From positions 86,752 to 150,751 of the forward strand of contig CAMHMJ010000005.1 in the NCBI GenBank assembly GCA_946186185.1: 64,000 nt of DNA, written 5' to 3'. This document shows, in pieces, positions 25,679 to 37,100 of the stretch; positions within the stretch are counted from its first letter, which is position 1; every line of letters starts with the position of its first letter. The position numbers were made by a program, and so were the translations under genes. The notes beneath the pieces are model-generated. The model did not search any database. It was given only the letters and a program-made list of their open reading frames with translations, and had not been told where the DNA came from. Source of the stretch: an uncultured Treponema sp. (GTDB taxonomy: Bacteria; Spirochaetota; Spirochaetia; Treponematales; Treponemataceae).

Positions 25679-26848
25679 ATGCAGGAAAATAATTCGAATA
25701 TAAATCCGAATAATATCGTGCTTTTTTCTAAACAGGCGGGGAAAACAAGTTTTTCCTCCCTGTTTACGATTAAAAAAGCCTTTTCAACAACTAAGGTTGG
25801 TCACACAGGCACCCTCGACAGTTTTGCCGAGGGCCTTTTAGTTGTCTGTGTCGGAAACCTTACCCGACTTGCCGGGAAAATCACTGAATTTGACAAATCC
25901 TACAAGGCTGTTCTTCTTTTTGGCGAGGAAACTGATACCCTTGAGTGTACCGGTTCCGTAATAAAAACATCTCCCTGTCCAACGGAAGAGGCCCTTCGCG
26001 CTTCAGTGCAGAAATTTACTTCCACTTACATGCAGAAGCCTCCTCTTTTCAGCGCCATTCACATTGACGGAAAGAGGGCAAGCGACGTTGCAAGAAAGAC
26101 TTCCGGAAAAAATGCTGCCGGAAACACATCTGGCGAAGCTGCTGGAAAATCAGTTTTACTTGAAACTGAAAAAAACGCTTCCGGTGCTGCCTGTCAACCT
26201 CCGCTGGAAATCCCATCCCGCAGTGTAACGGTTTTTTCTTCAGAAGTCGAAGAGCTTATGCTTGATTCAGAAGGCCTTGTTCGCGCCGCCCTGATCAATT
26301 TTCATGTTTCAAAGGGAACTTACATCCGTAGCCTTGCCCGGGACATTGCTGAAGACTGCGGTTCTGCCTGTCATCTGATTGCTCTCCGACGGACTCAGGT
26401 TGGTAACTTTGCCCTTGAAAATGCAGCCGGTTTTTCCCTTCTAAAGCCTTTTTCAATTCAGTATGGTTTTGAAAATGCAGAGCTGATGAAAAAGCTTGAA
26501 GAAGAAGAAAAGCTGCGGGCTTCTGAAAGGGAAGAAAATCAGGAAAAAAAGCGCCAGCCTTACATTCCTTCAGCGCAGGAGCTTTTGCTTCAGGAGGAAG
26601 TGCGTCAGAAATGCCGGCAAATGTCCCCTGAAATTGCCCAAGAGTGCGGTTTTGACCTTCTTACCCTCAAAAAAGAAAGCGAAGACTGGTTTTCCCACGG
26701 CGGAAAGCTTTCAAGCAAAATGTTCACTGTTTCCCCATTTACCCTTGAAAAAAATGTTGCCGCCGTATTTTCTGAAAATCTTGAATTTAAGGGCCTGTTA
26801 CAGAAGGACGAAAACGGCTACTTCAAATACAGCCTGGTAATAAACTGA
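25679..26848 (+). CDS. truB: tRNA pseudouridine(55) synthase TruB
   Basis: TruB makes pseudouridine 55 in the T loop of tRNAs. The product of about 389 residues has KQAGKTSFSSLFTIKK, the catalytic GHTGTLDSFAEGLL with its Asp, YKAVLLFGEETDTLE, the QKPPLFSAIHIDGKRA motif and the SKGTYIRSLARDIAEDCG segment. It is longer than typical bacterial TruB because of a Gly/Ala/Ser/Asn-rich insertion (about residues 140-175) and a charged C-terminal extension of over 100 residues with no recognised domain. An earlier ATG at 25631 overlaps the rbfA tail and adds a basic stretch; 25679 is preferred, but neither has a good ribosome-binding site. Confidence 0.9.
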   Translation: MQENNSNINPNNIVLFSKQAGKTSFSSLFTIKKAFSTTKVGHTGTLDSFAEGLLVVCVGNLTRLAGKITEFDKSYKAVLLFGEETDTLECTGSVIKTSPCPTEEALRASVQKFTSTYMQKPPLFSAIHIDGKRASDVARKTSGKNAAGNTSGEAAGKSVLLETEKNASGAACQPPLEIPSRSVTVFSSEVEELMLDSEGLVRAALINFHVSKGTYIRSLARDIAEDCGSACHLIALRRTQVGNFALENAAGFSLLKPFSIQYGFENAELMKKLEEEEKLRASEREENQEKKRQPYIPSAQELLLQEEVRQKCRQMSPEIAQECGFDLLTLKKESEDWFSHGGKLSSKMFTVSPFTLEKNVAAVFSENLEFKGLLQKDENGYFKYSLVIN

Positions 26849-26895
26849 CCGTCACCGCACCGCCTGAAGAATATTTTTCCTTTTTTTATTTACTG

Positions 26896-26904
26896 TGGTA
26901 TAAT
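26896..26904 (+). promoter_or_regulatory. Extended -10 promoter for udp
   Basis: TGGTATAAT combines a TGn extension with a perfect -10 box. No -35 consensus is present, as is common for extended -10 promoters. The predicted leader is about 135 nt long and contains two pieces of the palindromic repeat. Confidence 0.6.
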
Positions 26905-26936
26905 TAGACTAAAGTTTAAGGCTTGTAAATCCAGCT

Positions 26937-26980
26937 AAAAAATTGGCGTAAACAGGGTTCCCGCTGAGAGCCAATTTTTT
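26937..26980 (+). repeat. Palindromic repeat, minimal 44-bp copy
   Basis: AAAAAATTGGC and GCCAATTTTTT are a perfect 11-bp inverted repeat enclosing GTAAACAGGGTTCCCGCTGAGA. The sequence is the left and right ends of the longer copies joined by an internal deletion. On RNA it would form a hairpin followed by Us inside the udp leader. Confidence 0.8.
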
Positions 26981-27023
26981 ATCTAAAATTATAATTCTAA
27001 AAAATTTAGTCTAATATATATCC

Positions 27024-27047
27024 AAATTGGCGTAAGCGGAGGTTCTT
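27024..27047 (+). repeat. Left arm of the palindromic repeat supplying the udp ribosome-binding site
   Basis: AAATTGGCGTAAGCGGAGGTTC matches the left end of the repeat up to the GGGG position, where GGAGG (27038-27042) gives a strong Shine-Dalgarno sequence 5 nt before the udp ATG. No right arm follows. Confidence 0.75.
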
Positions 27048-27833
27048 ATGGTTGATTATACAGAAGGTTCAGGAAAGCAGTATCATACAGGAGTAGGTCT
27101 AGGAGATGTCGGCGAATATGTAATTATGCCGGGAGACCCAAAGCGCTGTGCAAAAATTGCGGAGCATTTTGATAATCCGCGCCTTGTGGCTGATGTTCGG
27201 GAATTTGTAACCTATACCGGAACCCTTAACGGAGTGAAGGTGAGTGTTACCTCAACCGGAATCGGCGGTCCTTCTGCTTCAATTGCCATTGATGAGCTTT
27301 CAAAAGTAGGGGCTAAAACCTTTATCCGCGTGGGAACCTGTGGCGGTATGCAGGAAGATGTTCTTGGTGGTGACCTTGTAATTGCAACCGGTGCCATCCG
27401 TATGGAAGGAACCAGCCGGGAGTTTGCTCCAATTGAGTTTCCGGCAGTTCCGAATCTTGAAGTTACAAATGCCCTTGTTCAGGCTGCAAAAAAACTGGAT
27501 GTCCGCTATCACGCCGGAGTGGTTCAGTGTAAGGATTCTTTTTTTGGTCAGCATGAACCGGAAATTATGCCTGTAAGCTACGAGCTTGAAAATAAATGGC
27601 AGGCCTGGCTCAGGCTTGGAACCCTTGCCTCGGAAATGGAAAGCGCCGCCCTGTTTGTTGCAGGAAGCTTCTTAAAGGTGAGGGTAGGCTCAGTATTCCT
27701 TGTTGTTGCAAACCAGGAGCGGGCAAAAAAAGGCCTTGAAAACAAGCAGGCCCACGACACCGAGCTTGCCATCAAAACCGCCATCGAAGCCACCCGCCTT
27801 CTAATCGAAAGCGATCGAACACAAAAAGATTGA
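27048..27833 (+). CDS. udp: Uridine phosphorylase
   Basis: The 261-residue product belongs to the nucleoside phosphorylase I family and is most like uridine phosphorylase, which splits uridine to uracil and ribose-1-phosphate. Motifs include [17 protein letters not shown] (phosphate site), [28 protein letters not shown], the base-binding [11 protein letters not shown] and [13 protein letters not shown] with the catalytic-site Glu residues. Length is normal. It is a single gene with an extended -10 promoter and repeat-derived leader. Purine-nucleoside specificity cannot be wholly excluded from sequence alone. Confidence 0.88.
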   Translation: MVDYTEGSGKQYHTGVGLGDVGEYVIMPGDPKRCAKIAEHFDNPRLVADVREFVTYTGTLNGVKVSVTSTGIGGPSASIAIDELSKVGAKTFIRVGTCGGMQEDVLGGDLVIATGAIRMEGTSREFAPIEFPAVPNLEVTNALVQAAKKLDVRYHAGVVQCKDSFFGQHEPEIMPVSYELENKWQAWLRLGTLASEMESAALFVAGSFLKVRVGSVFLVVANQERAKKGLENKQAHDTELAIKTAIEATRLLIESDRTQKD

Positions 27834-27881
27834 ATGCAGAGTTTGATTAAGAATTGAATGCTGAGTTTACAAATATAATTC

Positions 27882-27981
27882 AAAATTGGCGTAAACGGGG
27901 TTCCTGTTTGGAAAAACACTCAGCCACCGCGAAGCGGTACTGCCGTTTTTTCAAACAGGGTTCCCGCTGAGAGCCAATTTT
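27882..27981 (+). repeat. Palindromic repeat element, 100-bp copy
   Basis: Ends AAAATTGGC and GCCAATTTT are perfect inverted repeats. Inside, ACGGGGTTCCTGTTTGGAAAA faces TTTTTTCAAACAGGGTTCCCGC. The centre holds CCGC-GAA-GCGG. It shares its right 60 bp almost exactly with the copy ending at 20150. The rest of the 27834-28151 gap holds the promoter of the giant lipoprotein gene and otherwise nothing recognisable. Confidence 0.8.
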
Positions 27982-28060
27982 GAAGTAGTTTCTATAAAAC
28001 TCAGCATTCATCATTCTAAATTTTTTTCTAACTTTTTGTTATTTTTCTGTTACCTATCAA

Positions 28061-28089
28061 TTGCAATAAAACTAATCTCCGTGTAAAAT
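28061..28089 (+). promoter_or_regulatory. Sigma-70 promoter for the giant lipoprotein gene
   Basis: TTGCAA (28061-28066), 17-nt spacer and TAAAAT (28084-28089) lie 62 nt before the start codon; GAGGT at 28141-28145 is the ribosome-binding site. Confidence 0.7.
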
Positions 28090-28151
28090 GTATTAGATAA
28101 AATTTTGTTTTATTTAAAATAGTTATTATTGTCTAATAACGAGGTTAGTAT

Positions 28152-31100
28152 ATGAAGAAGATTTTTAACTGTGCTCTGTTTGTATCAGTTCTTTCTATTA
28201 TATCAATATTTGTATCCTGTGGAGAGGTTGGTCTTGGTGCTTCCATTGACGTTGAAGCTCCAAAAATCAGCATTACATATCCGCCTGCCTCTTCCGTTGT
28301 ACGGGACAGTTTTGTTCTTGCAGGAACCTGTTCTGACGATAAGAGCGTTTCTAAAATCATTGTAAATATTTTTTCAACAGGTAACGGTTCAACTGAAGCA
28401 GTTGAAAACTATGTTGTACCGGAGCCTACTATTAAGGACGGCAAAAAATGGCAGGTTACCCTGAACGAGGCCGTTGAAGGAGCCTATCCGTTAAAAGACG
28501 GAAAATATTCCATTGAAGCCTATGCAGTGGACGGTTCCGACCGTGAATCCGGAAAATATACCCTTGCTGTTGAAATTGATAATACCGCTCCGGTTTTTGT
28601 AATTCAGACACCTGGCAGCGATATAACAGACACTCATTACGGTTCGATTTTTAAGGTTCGCGGTTCAGTAGCTGAAGACCACAAATTAAAATACATGACA
28701 GTGTCGGTATTTGACACCAATAACAAGCTGCTTTCAACCTGGACTGAAAACGATGTTGATATTTCGGGAACCACCAGCGTTACTTTTGCACGCTACAGCG
28801 CAAACGAAAGCCGCCGGGATGAGCTCCATGACGCCTACTGCTCAATTTATGATACTTCAAAATCCGGTGAGCAGAGCTTTAAGATTTCTGTAAAGCTTGG
28901 TGATAATGCCGGAATCTGGCGCACGCCTGTTTTTGAGGAAAGTTCTGTTGAAGCAGATGACGCAAAGGATGAAAATTCCGGAAACTCTACCAGCGAATTG
29001 TGGCTGGACGATTCTATTAACGGTGATGATGCGGGAAATAATAATCTTCTTGGAAAAAATGCCGCAAAACAGTATGAAATCGGAACTCTTCTTCGCATTT
29101 TGAACGGAACAAGCGATATGGAAGCAACGGAAGCGGGAATAGTAAAGGACATTCTTGATAATTCAAAGCTTGATACCTCATCAAAGAATCTGAAAATTTC
29201 CCTCAATAAAGACGCAAACCCGACCTACGAAATCGGCGGTTATTCCTTCTCTGAAAGCGATATCGGTGCAGAAAACTTCAAAAATGAAGCCTTCAAGAAC
29301 GGAACAATTACCCTTAAGGCAGACTACGGCCTTGATGAAACCCAGTTTTTGATTTCAACAATCAAGGTTTATCTTGCAGGTCCATACGCTGAAGATGAAT
29401 TTACTGAAGAACTTTTACGGGAAATCTATGATGATCCGGCTGTATTTATTCAGAATAATTCAAGCATTGTTGAAGAAAATGGGGAAAGTCGTGCAGTTTT
29501 GAATGAAACTCTCCGTCTGATTTCAGATAATTCGGATAACGAAAAGTCTTCCGTTTCAAGCTGTTCCCTTCCGATTAAACTTCCTGACGATATTATTTCT
29601 CAGAAATATTACATCGTATTCGTAACCGGAAACGACAAGGACGGACTTGAGTTCCTTCCTTCCAACGGCTTCTACGGCTTTAAGGGCGGTTCTTCCGGTT
29701 CTGCTCCTCATGTAGAAATCCGTAACCCTGATAATGAAACTGTTTCCAATGCAAACTCTGTGCTGAAGGTAAGCGGTCTTGTAACTTCCGATGAAGACGA
29801 CCCGATTAATGCCCTGAGCTATGAAGTAATTGTTTCTGATATTTTGAATAAGAATAAATATCTTGGTTCAATTACCGGAGACTGCCAGAGCGTAAAAGGG
29901 GAATTCGGAAAAGATTCTTCAATCGAATGGACATTCGATGCAACTAAAGGAAGCTGGCAGCCTCAGGATGCAAGCCAGAATGTAAATCCTTTCACCCCGA
30001 ATGCAGGCTGTGTTTACGGTTATGCAATCACAGTAACTGGAACAACAGAAAAGCCGGGTTCTTCAAAAATCACGGTTCAGATTGATAACCAGAATCCGGA
30101 AGTAAAAATCGTTTCTGTAAGTCCTTATGCCGAGCTTTCTGAAGATCAGAAAGACTATTTTGTAAACGGTATAATTACAATTACCGGAAATATCAGCGAT
30201 TCAAATCTTGAAAGCGCCCAGCTTGTGATTTCTGATAGCGGAGATATGATAAAAACAATCAATCTTTCTGATCAGACCTATTTTTCTGAAAATATTAATA
30301 CAGGAATATTCTCTTCCGGATTGCCTAAAGGCCGTCTTACAATCAGTCTTAGCGCAAGGGATAAGGCCGGAAATAGTAGCATAATAGAAGAAAAGTCTTA
30401 CATTGTAGATCAGACAACAGATTTACCAAAAATTACTCTTTCTGATTCAGATTTGACTCTGGATACAAAAGAGAAACTTGAAAGTGCAATTAATGAAGGA
30501 AAAACCGGAAACCTTTTTGACCAGTCTTCAAACAATAAAATAAGAATCACTTTCTCTGATGATGATAAGGTTGACACTTACAGCGTTCAGTACACAAAAG
30601 ATATTACATCTGATGCAGATAAAATCCCTGAAAACAGCTGGATTCTCCTTGCTTCTGGCAGTATTTCAAGCCTTTCTAAAACTCTTGAAGTTGAGCTTAA
30701 GGAAAAAGAAGGTAAAAAATCTCTGGAAGATGGACTTTACAGAATGCGTATTTCTGCAAAGGATATAAAATCAGACGGAAAAAGCGAACCTGTAACAAAA
30801 ACAACAGAGCCTTTCTTCTTTGCAATCGATACAAAAGCCCCTGTAATTGAGATTACAAAAGTTCTTTCTGAAGGAAGTGAAATCCAGTCTCAGGATGGAA
30901 CTTATTATGTAAAAGAAGGCTGCACTATTTTTGGTAAAGTCAGCGAAAAATATATGAATGCCCTTTATTCCAGCTTTGATGGAAAATCAGAACGACTGGA
31001 ATTTACATCTGACAGCCAGCATTCAGATGTATTTGACTTCCAGCTTTCTTTTGATAAAGATGAATTAAAAGACGGCGCAACAAATAAAATTTCTTTCTCT

Positions 31101-34100
31101 GCCCAGGATAAAGCCCTGCAGCTTGGAAACGAAAACCTTTCAATTTATCTTGATACCACTGCGCCAAAAACAAGCATTTCCGTTCAGCCTCTTGTTTCAC
31201 TGACAGAAACACAGGGAAGTAAAGTGGTTACAATTGATTACTATGTAAACGGTGAAATTGTTGTAAAGGCAAATGCTTCCGACAGGGATAAAGTTCTTTC
31301 TTCAAGAGTGGCCCTTTATGATGCTGAAGGAATTTTTATCAAGGATATTTACACTATTGGTGAAACCTTAGCAGAAGGTTTACAGTCACCGGATTCTTTT
31401 GACACATATATTGATACTACTGATTCTTCTATTTATACAGATAATACAGAATATACTGTAAAGATTTTCTCTAAAGACAGGGCAGGAAACGAAACTTCTG
31501 AAAACGATGCCGCTTCCTATAAGATTTTTGTAAAACAGGAAACCGATAAGCCTGTGGTTACAGTTTCAAATGCGGATGCTGCTTCCATTATTGGTGCCAG
31601 AGAAATTGCAGCAGGTAAAAACCTCTTTAATGACACAACAAACAATAAACTTTCTTTCTCTGTTTCTGATGATGACGGAATAATGAGCTTTGAAGTAAAA
31701 TGCTACAAAGTTCATTTGAATGAAGGAGATTCCGGCTTTACTGTTGATTCAGAAGAATTTGTAAACAGCAATTATGTAACTCCTTCTTATCAGGCAGGAG
31801 CAAGAGCCTTTTCTTATACATATATTCTTCCAAAAGAAGAAGGTCTTTATAAAATTGTAGCTTATGCCTGTGACACCAATTACAAATCTTCAAATACTGA
31901 TGAAGAAAACAGATATTTTGTGAATAAAGCCACAGAAGACGGCTTCTGGTATGTTGCAATCGATGCAGGTGCTCCAAAACTGATTTTGAATCGTCAAAGC
32001 GGAAGTTTTATGGCTAAAGATGAAGCTTTCAATCTTGATCTTACGGCAGAGGATTCTTCCGGATATGTTAAGGTTTACAGGTATGCCGGTAAAACAGTTG
32101 GCGACGTGTATTATTCAGCAAAGGAGCTGTCAAACAGGCGGGAAAAGGGTAATCCTGTGCTCGATGATGAAGGAAATGATGTTGCAGAAAATTCTTTTGA
32201 GGTATCTCAGACTGGAACGAATGCCACTAAGGCTACAGATGTATATACTTCTTCTCAAGTTGGTCATGAAAGCAGAGTAATTTACTATGTTGCAGAGGAT
32301 AAATACAATCAGACCACAACAGTTTCTTTTAACTATAAGATTGATGAGCTCTCTCCGACACTTTATTCAGAATGGACCGGACAGAGCGAAGCCGACCAGA
32401 AGTGGACAAAAATAACTAACTATACTTATTCAATTCCTCTTTCAGATGCATGGGATAATGTTGCTGGTAAATCTTTAATTGAAGATGGTATTCAAAAATA
32501 TTCAGGTATTTCTAATGTAGAAATAAATATTTACAAAGAAGGAGTAGCAGAACCTAAGACTTCTTCAATGAATAAGGGAAATAAGGTTGATAAAGACCAT
32601 GACGATACAAAGGGAGCCTTCTATGAATACTACACAGTTGACTCCACTTATGTTAACGGAGATGGTGTTTATACCGCTACTGTTACAGCAAAAGATGATT
32701 CTGGTCAGTCAGCAACTTTTGCAAACATCTTCACCAACAGAATTGATACCACTGCTCCTCAGCTGGGACAGGAGGATGGGGATATTTTCCTTTCTGATAA
32801 AAATAATACAAGTGGACAAGATTTTACCAAAATCGATGCTGTTAAGTATAATCTTTTAAGCGAAAGTAATCCTCTTGTTTTAAAAGCAAAAGCTCACGAC
32901 CTTTCAAGTGGAATCAGCAGGATTGAAATAAAAGATAAATTCGGTTCTTCAGAAAATACTATTTATGATACATCTGCCCATTCAGATTATGTAAATGTAA
33001 GCAGTACCCATACTGGACTTGCAGCTTCTCCTAGAGCATCTGAAACAGATGAAACTTATACTTTTGAAATTTCAAAAAATCTTGTTGAAACCGGTAACCA
33101 CACATATACAATTATCTTCTATGATGCTGCCGGAAATTTTTCTTCTGAAAGCATCAATATGATTTCAGATATTACTCCTCCTTCAATTCAGGTAAATGCT
33201 CCTTCTCCTTTTGTAAATGTAAAGGAAAACGAGCAGAATGTTAAAAAATACAACGGAAAAATTACTGTAAGCGGAACTGTAACTGACGAAACAGAACTGG
33301 GAACTTCTTCTAGTGAAGTTACCTGGAAGGTATTCACCGCTGCAAATACTTCTTCTACTTTGAAAGCTTCTGGAAGTGCAGAACTTCACGGTACAAAGTC
33401 TTCTCCTTTCTCATTTGAAATTGATACAACTGAAATTACTGCAGAAAGCGGAACTTACTTCCTTCTTGTAACTGCAAAGGATAAGGCCGGAAATACTCAG
33501 GCTGCAGGCGCTTACACATATACAGAACTCAAGCTTGACCAGACCACCGATATTCCTGTAATTCATCTTTCAAATGCAACTGCATCCCTTACGGACAAGA
33601 ATCAGATTTCAACGGATGCAAATAAGAACCTCTTCGGAAGCGGAAACCCGGCTTTAATCGGAACTGTAACCGACGACGACGGAATTGAATCCGTTGAGTT
33701 CTATATTGACGGAACTGAGGAAGCAAACAGAGTAAAGAAGGCTGTTTCAGACGGAAACGGCGGAACTTCAATGGTTTCGTACATTCAGATTTCAGAACAG
33801 ACAACCAGCGTTTCCTTCCAGCTGGATTTCTCTAAGCTTACTTCTGAGGCAAACGGTATTAACTTTGCTGCCGGAGACCATACTCTTTACATCAAGGTAA
33901 AGGATACTTCTTCCGGTCTGGCCAGCGCAAAATACACCGTAAATGACGGAACTGTTACAAATGCAAACGGTACAGTTCGTGCCATGGCATTTGCCTACGA
34001 TACAAAAACACCTACAATCAATGTTGAAAAGGTAGAATTCGAAGGTTCAAAGAAGGCCTTTGCCAGCGGAATGTGGCTTCCAAAGGAATTTGACATCTGG

Positions 34101-37100
34101 TTTACCGTTAGCGACGATACTTTCGATGAAAAAGCCAGCGTAACTTTCGGAGACAATGACGGTGCAAACGACGAAAACCGCTACAAACTGCTTTATGTAA
34201 CTCAGGAAAGCGTTACTGCTGCAGGAACTACTTATACTCAGGACTCTTCTGAAAAGTTCAGCTGGAGCCTGTTCGATAATAACGGAACAGTGGCAACAGG
34301 CGATGACGTTTACAAGTGGAAATTCCATGTAAAAAATACAGAAACTACCTACGATCGCGAATTCCAGATTAAAGATAAATACGGACGCTATTCAAGCATT
34401 ACCGTAAACTACAAGGTTGATGCAACAAAACCTGAATTCGATACTGACTATATCCGCGTAAAGGGAAGCTTTACCAATGCTTCCGGAATTTCAAGTGCAA
34501 GCGAAATTAGTTTTGCAGAAGCCGTTTCTACTACAACTCCAAAATGGTTCACTGCTGAAGCAATTACAATTTCCGGCTACGGTCTTGAAGGCGATGGAAA
34601 TGAAAACAACCGTGCACTTAAGGAAACTAACCCTGAAAAGCTTACACTTACCCTTGCAGGTTCTCCATTCTCAATGACAACGGACAGCACAAAGCAGAAT
34701 AAGTTTGGTGCAACTGTTTCCTTTGCTCAGGGCGTACAGACTGCAACTCTTGTTGCTGAAGACGGTGCTGGAAATAAATCTGAACCACTGGAGATTACTC
34801 TTAGAGTGGACAGCGTTTCTCCTGTAGTCAGCGCAGTTGGTGTAAAGAAGACTGGTTCAGCAGATTCTGCTCTTGGTGGAGTATTTAAGAAAACAGACAG
34901 CCTGACCTTCACGGTTAGCGCGACTGAAGAAACCAGCGGCATTAAGGGAATCTATGTTGGAACTAAGGCGGGCTTTGCCGTTCCTTCAACTTTGACTTCA
35001 TATAATTCAGATTATATCGGCTCTTACACAACGGAAATTGATGCAAGCGATTCTGCAATTACACAGAGCTTTACCGTAATTCCAAGCGAATTGAACGACG
35101 GCGTTTACAACCTTTATGTTCGGGTTGTGGATGTGGCAGGAAACGTTTCTGAGGATTATTCTGCCGGTCAGATTACAATCGATACAACAAAACCTGTTGT
35201 TCAGATTACTTCTCCTTCAAGCGGAAAACAGATAAACAAAAATACTGTAATCAGCGGAATTGTAACTGATGCAAATCTTGATACAACTGCAGCACCATCG
35301 CTTTACATTTACAGCAATTCCAGCTGGATTAAGGCTTCTACAAAATACTCTGGTTCCGTAGTAGATTCAACTTATGATTCAGAAAGCGGAAAATGGACAG
35401 TTGAACTTGATACAACAAAGATAAATAATACTTCAACAGGTACTACAAACCTCTATTATGATGTGCGCTTTACTGATAAGGCCGGAAACGAAACTTCTTC
35501 ACCGGCTGGAACACCTGCTGCTTCAACTCATTACAATCTTACTGTAAATCAGAATTCTGACCGTCCGGTAATAAGTCTTTCGGGAATTGCACGTTCCGGA
35601 ACTTCATTAAAGAGTAACGGAAATATCTACGGAACTGTATCCGATGACGATGGCGATTTGAAGGGCTTGTGGTTCATTAAGTCTACGGCATTCAATGCGG
35701 CTAGTCCGGTTTATCCGACAACAGCTGCTGATAACGGCTGGACAAAGCTTCCTGTAAGCAATTCAAGCTGGCAGGGTGAAGAACGAACGGAAGGGGATTC
35801 TATTACCTGGTTCTTCTATGCAATCGATAAGAATGACGGTGTATTCTCAAGCGTTTATACGGACAAGCTGAAAGGTCTTTACATAAAGGGAAATGAGGAT
35901 ACTGAAGCAAGCGATGACTATAAGGCAACAGGTATAACTCAGGGTATTACCTTCAATGTGGATATGAACCCGCCTGAGATTACTGAGGTTAAGATTGCTC
36001 ACAGTGCTCTTGCTGCAGGTGCAGCAAGTGGCTGGACAACCGCAACTGACACCTTCGGAACTTCTGACTGTTCACTTTATGTTCAGGTTACCGTAAAAGA
36101 AGGCCTTGGAATGATGAAGGCTGATAACGGTACAGATTATAAAGTTCCTTCTGTTTATATCGGAAACCGGGAAATTACAGGGGTAACCTTAAGAGGCGTT
36201 ACTCATACTCCAGGGGCAACTGCGGAAGAAACAGACTCTTACACTTATCTGTTTGATGTAATCGACTTGTCTGCGGTTACACCGGCATTAACCGGTTCTA
36301 ATACGGTAAAAATCATTGTTTCTGATGCTTCCGGCTTTACAGGCCAGGGAACTATCGGAATCAACTACGATACACAGGCTCCGAAGGTAACAATTGTTAC
36401 TCCGACTACAAAGATGGAAGATGCCGTAACCGGGGCAATCAGCATTAAGGGGCTTTCTCAGGACGACTACTCAAGCCTGCTGCACCTTTACTACCAGATT
36501 CCATTGTACGGTGTAGAATATACAACTGAATCAACCGGCTGGAACGAAATTGCGGCAAGCACTTCATGGGAAATCCGCTTTGCCAGCGGTGCAAACGATT
36601 CTACGGACAGCTTGATTTACTACGCAAACGCACAGACAGGCGGACATCCAACATACCAGATTGAAGCAACCGGTACAGACGGAATTTTCAAGGTTCCGGT
36701 TTACTTTAAGGTTGTGGACAGCGTAGGAAATACGGACATCGTAAAGGATCAGTACGTTCTTGTTGATAAGGAAGGCGGTAAGCCGAACGCATGGATTAAT
36801 ACTCCGGAAATAAATTCCACAACCAGCGGTAAGGTAACCGTATACGGTGGAGCAAGTGACAACGTAAGTGTAGGTCAGGTTCAGCTTCAGATTGATGCAG
36901 ACGGTGACGGTGCATTTACCGTAACCGACTACAACCTGATTAATTCTTCTGTATGGGCTGATACTGAAGCCAAGGCAAACCTTCATGTTTACGGTGCCGG
37001 AGCTGCAACCGCAGATAACTGGTACATTGCTTGTACCGGAACCAACAGCTGGAAGACAACTATTGATACGAACAAAATTGGCGCAAGCTCGGATGGAAAT

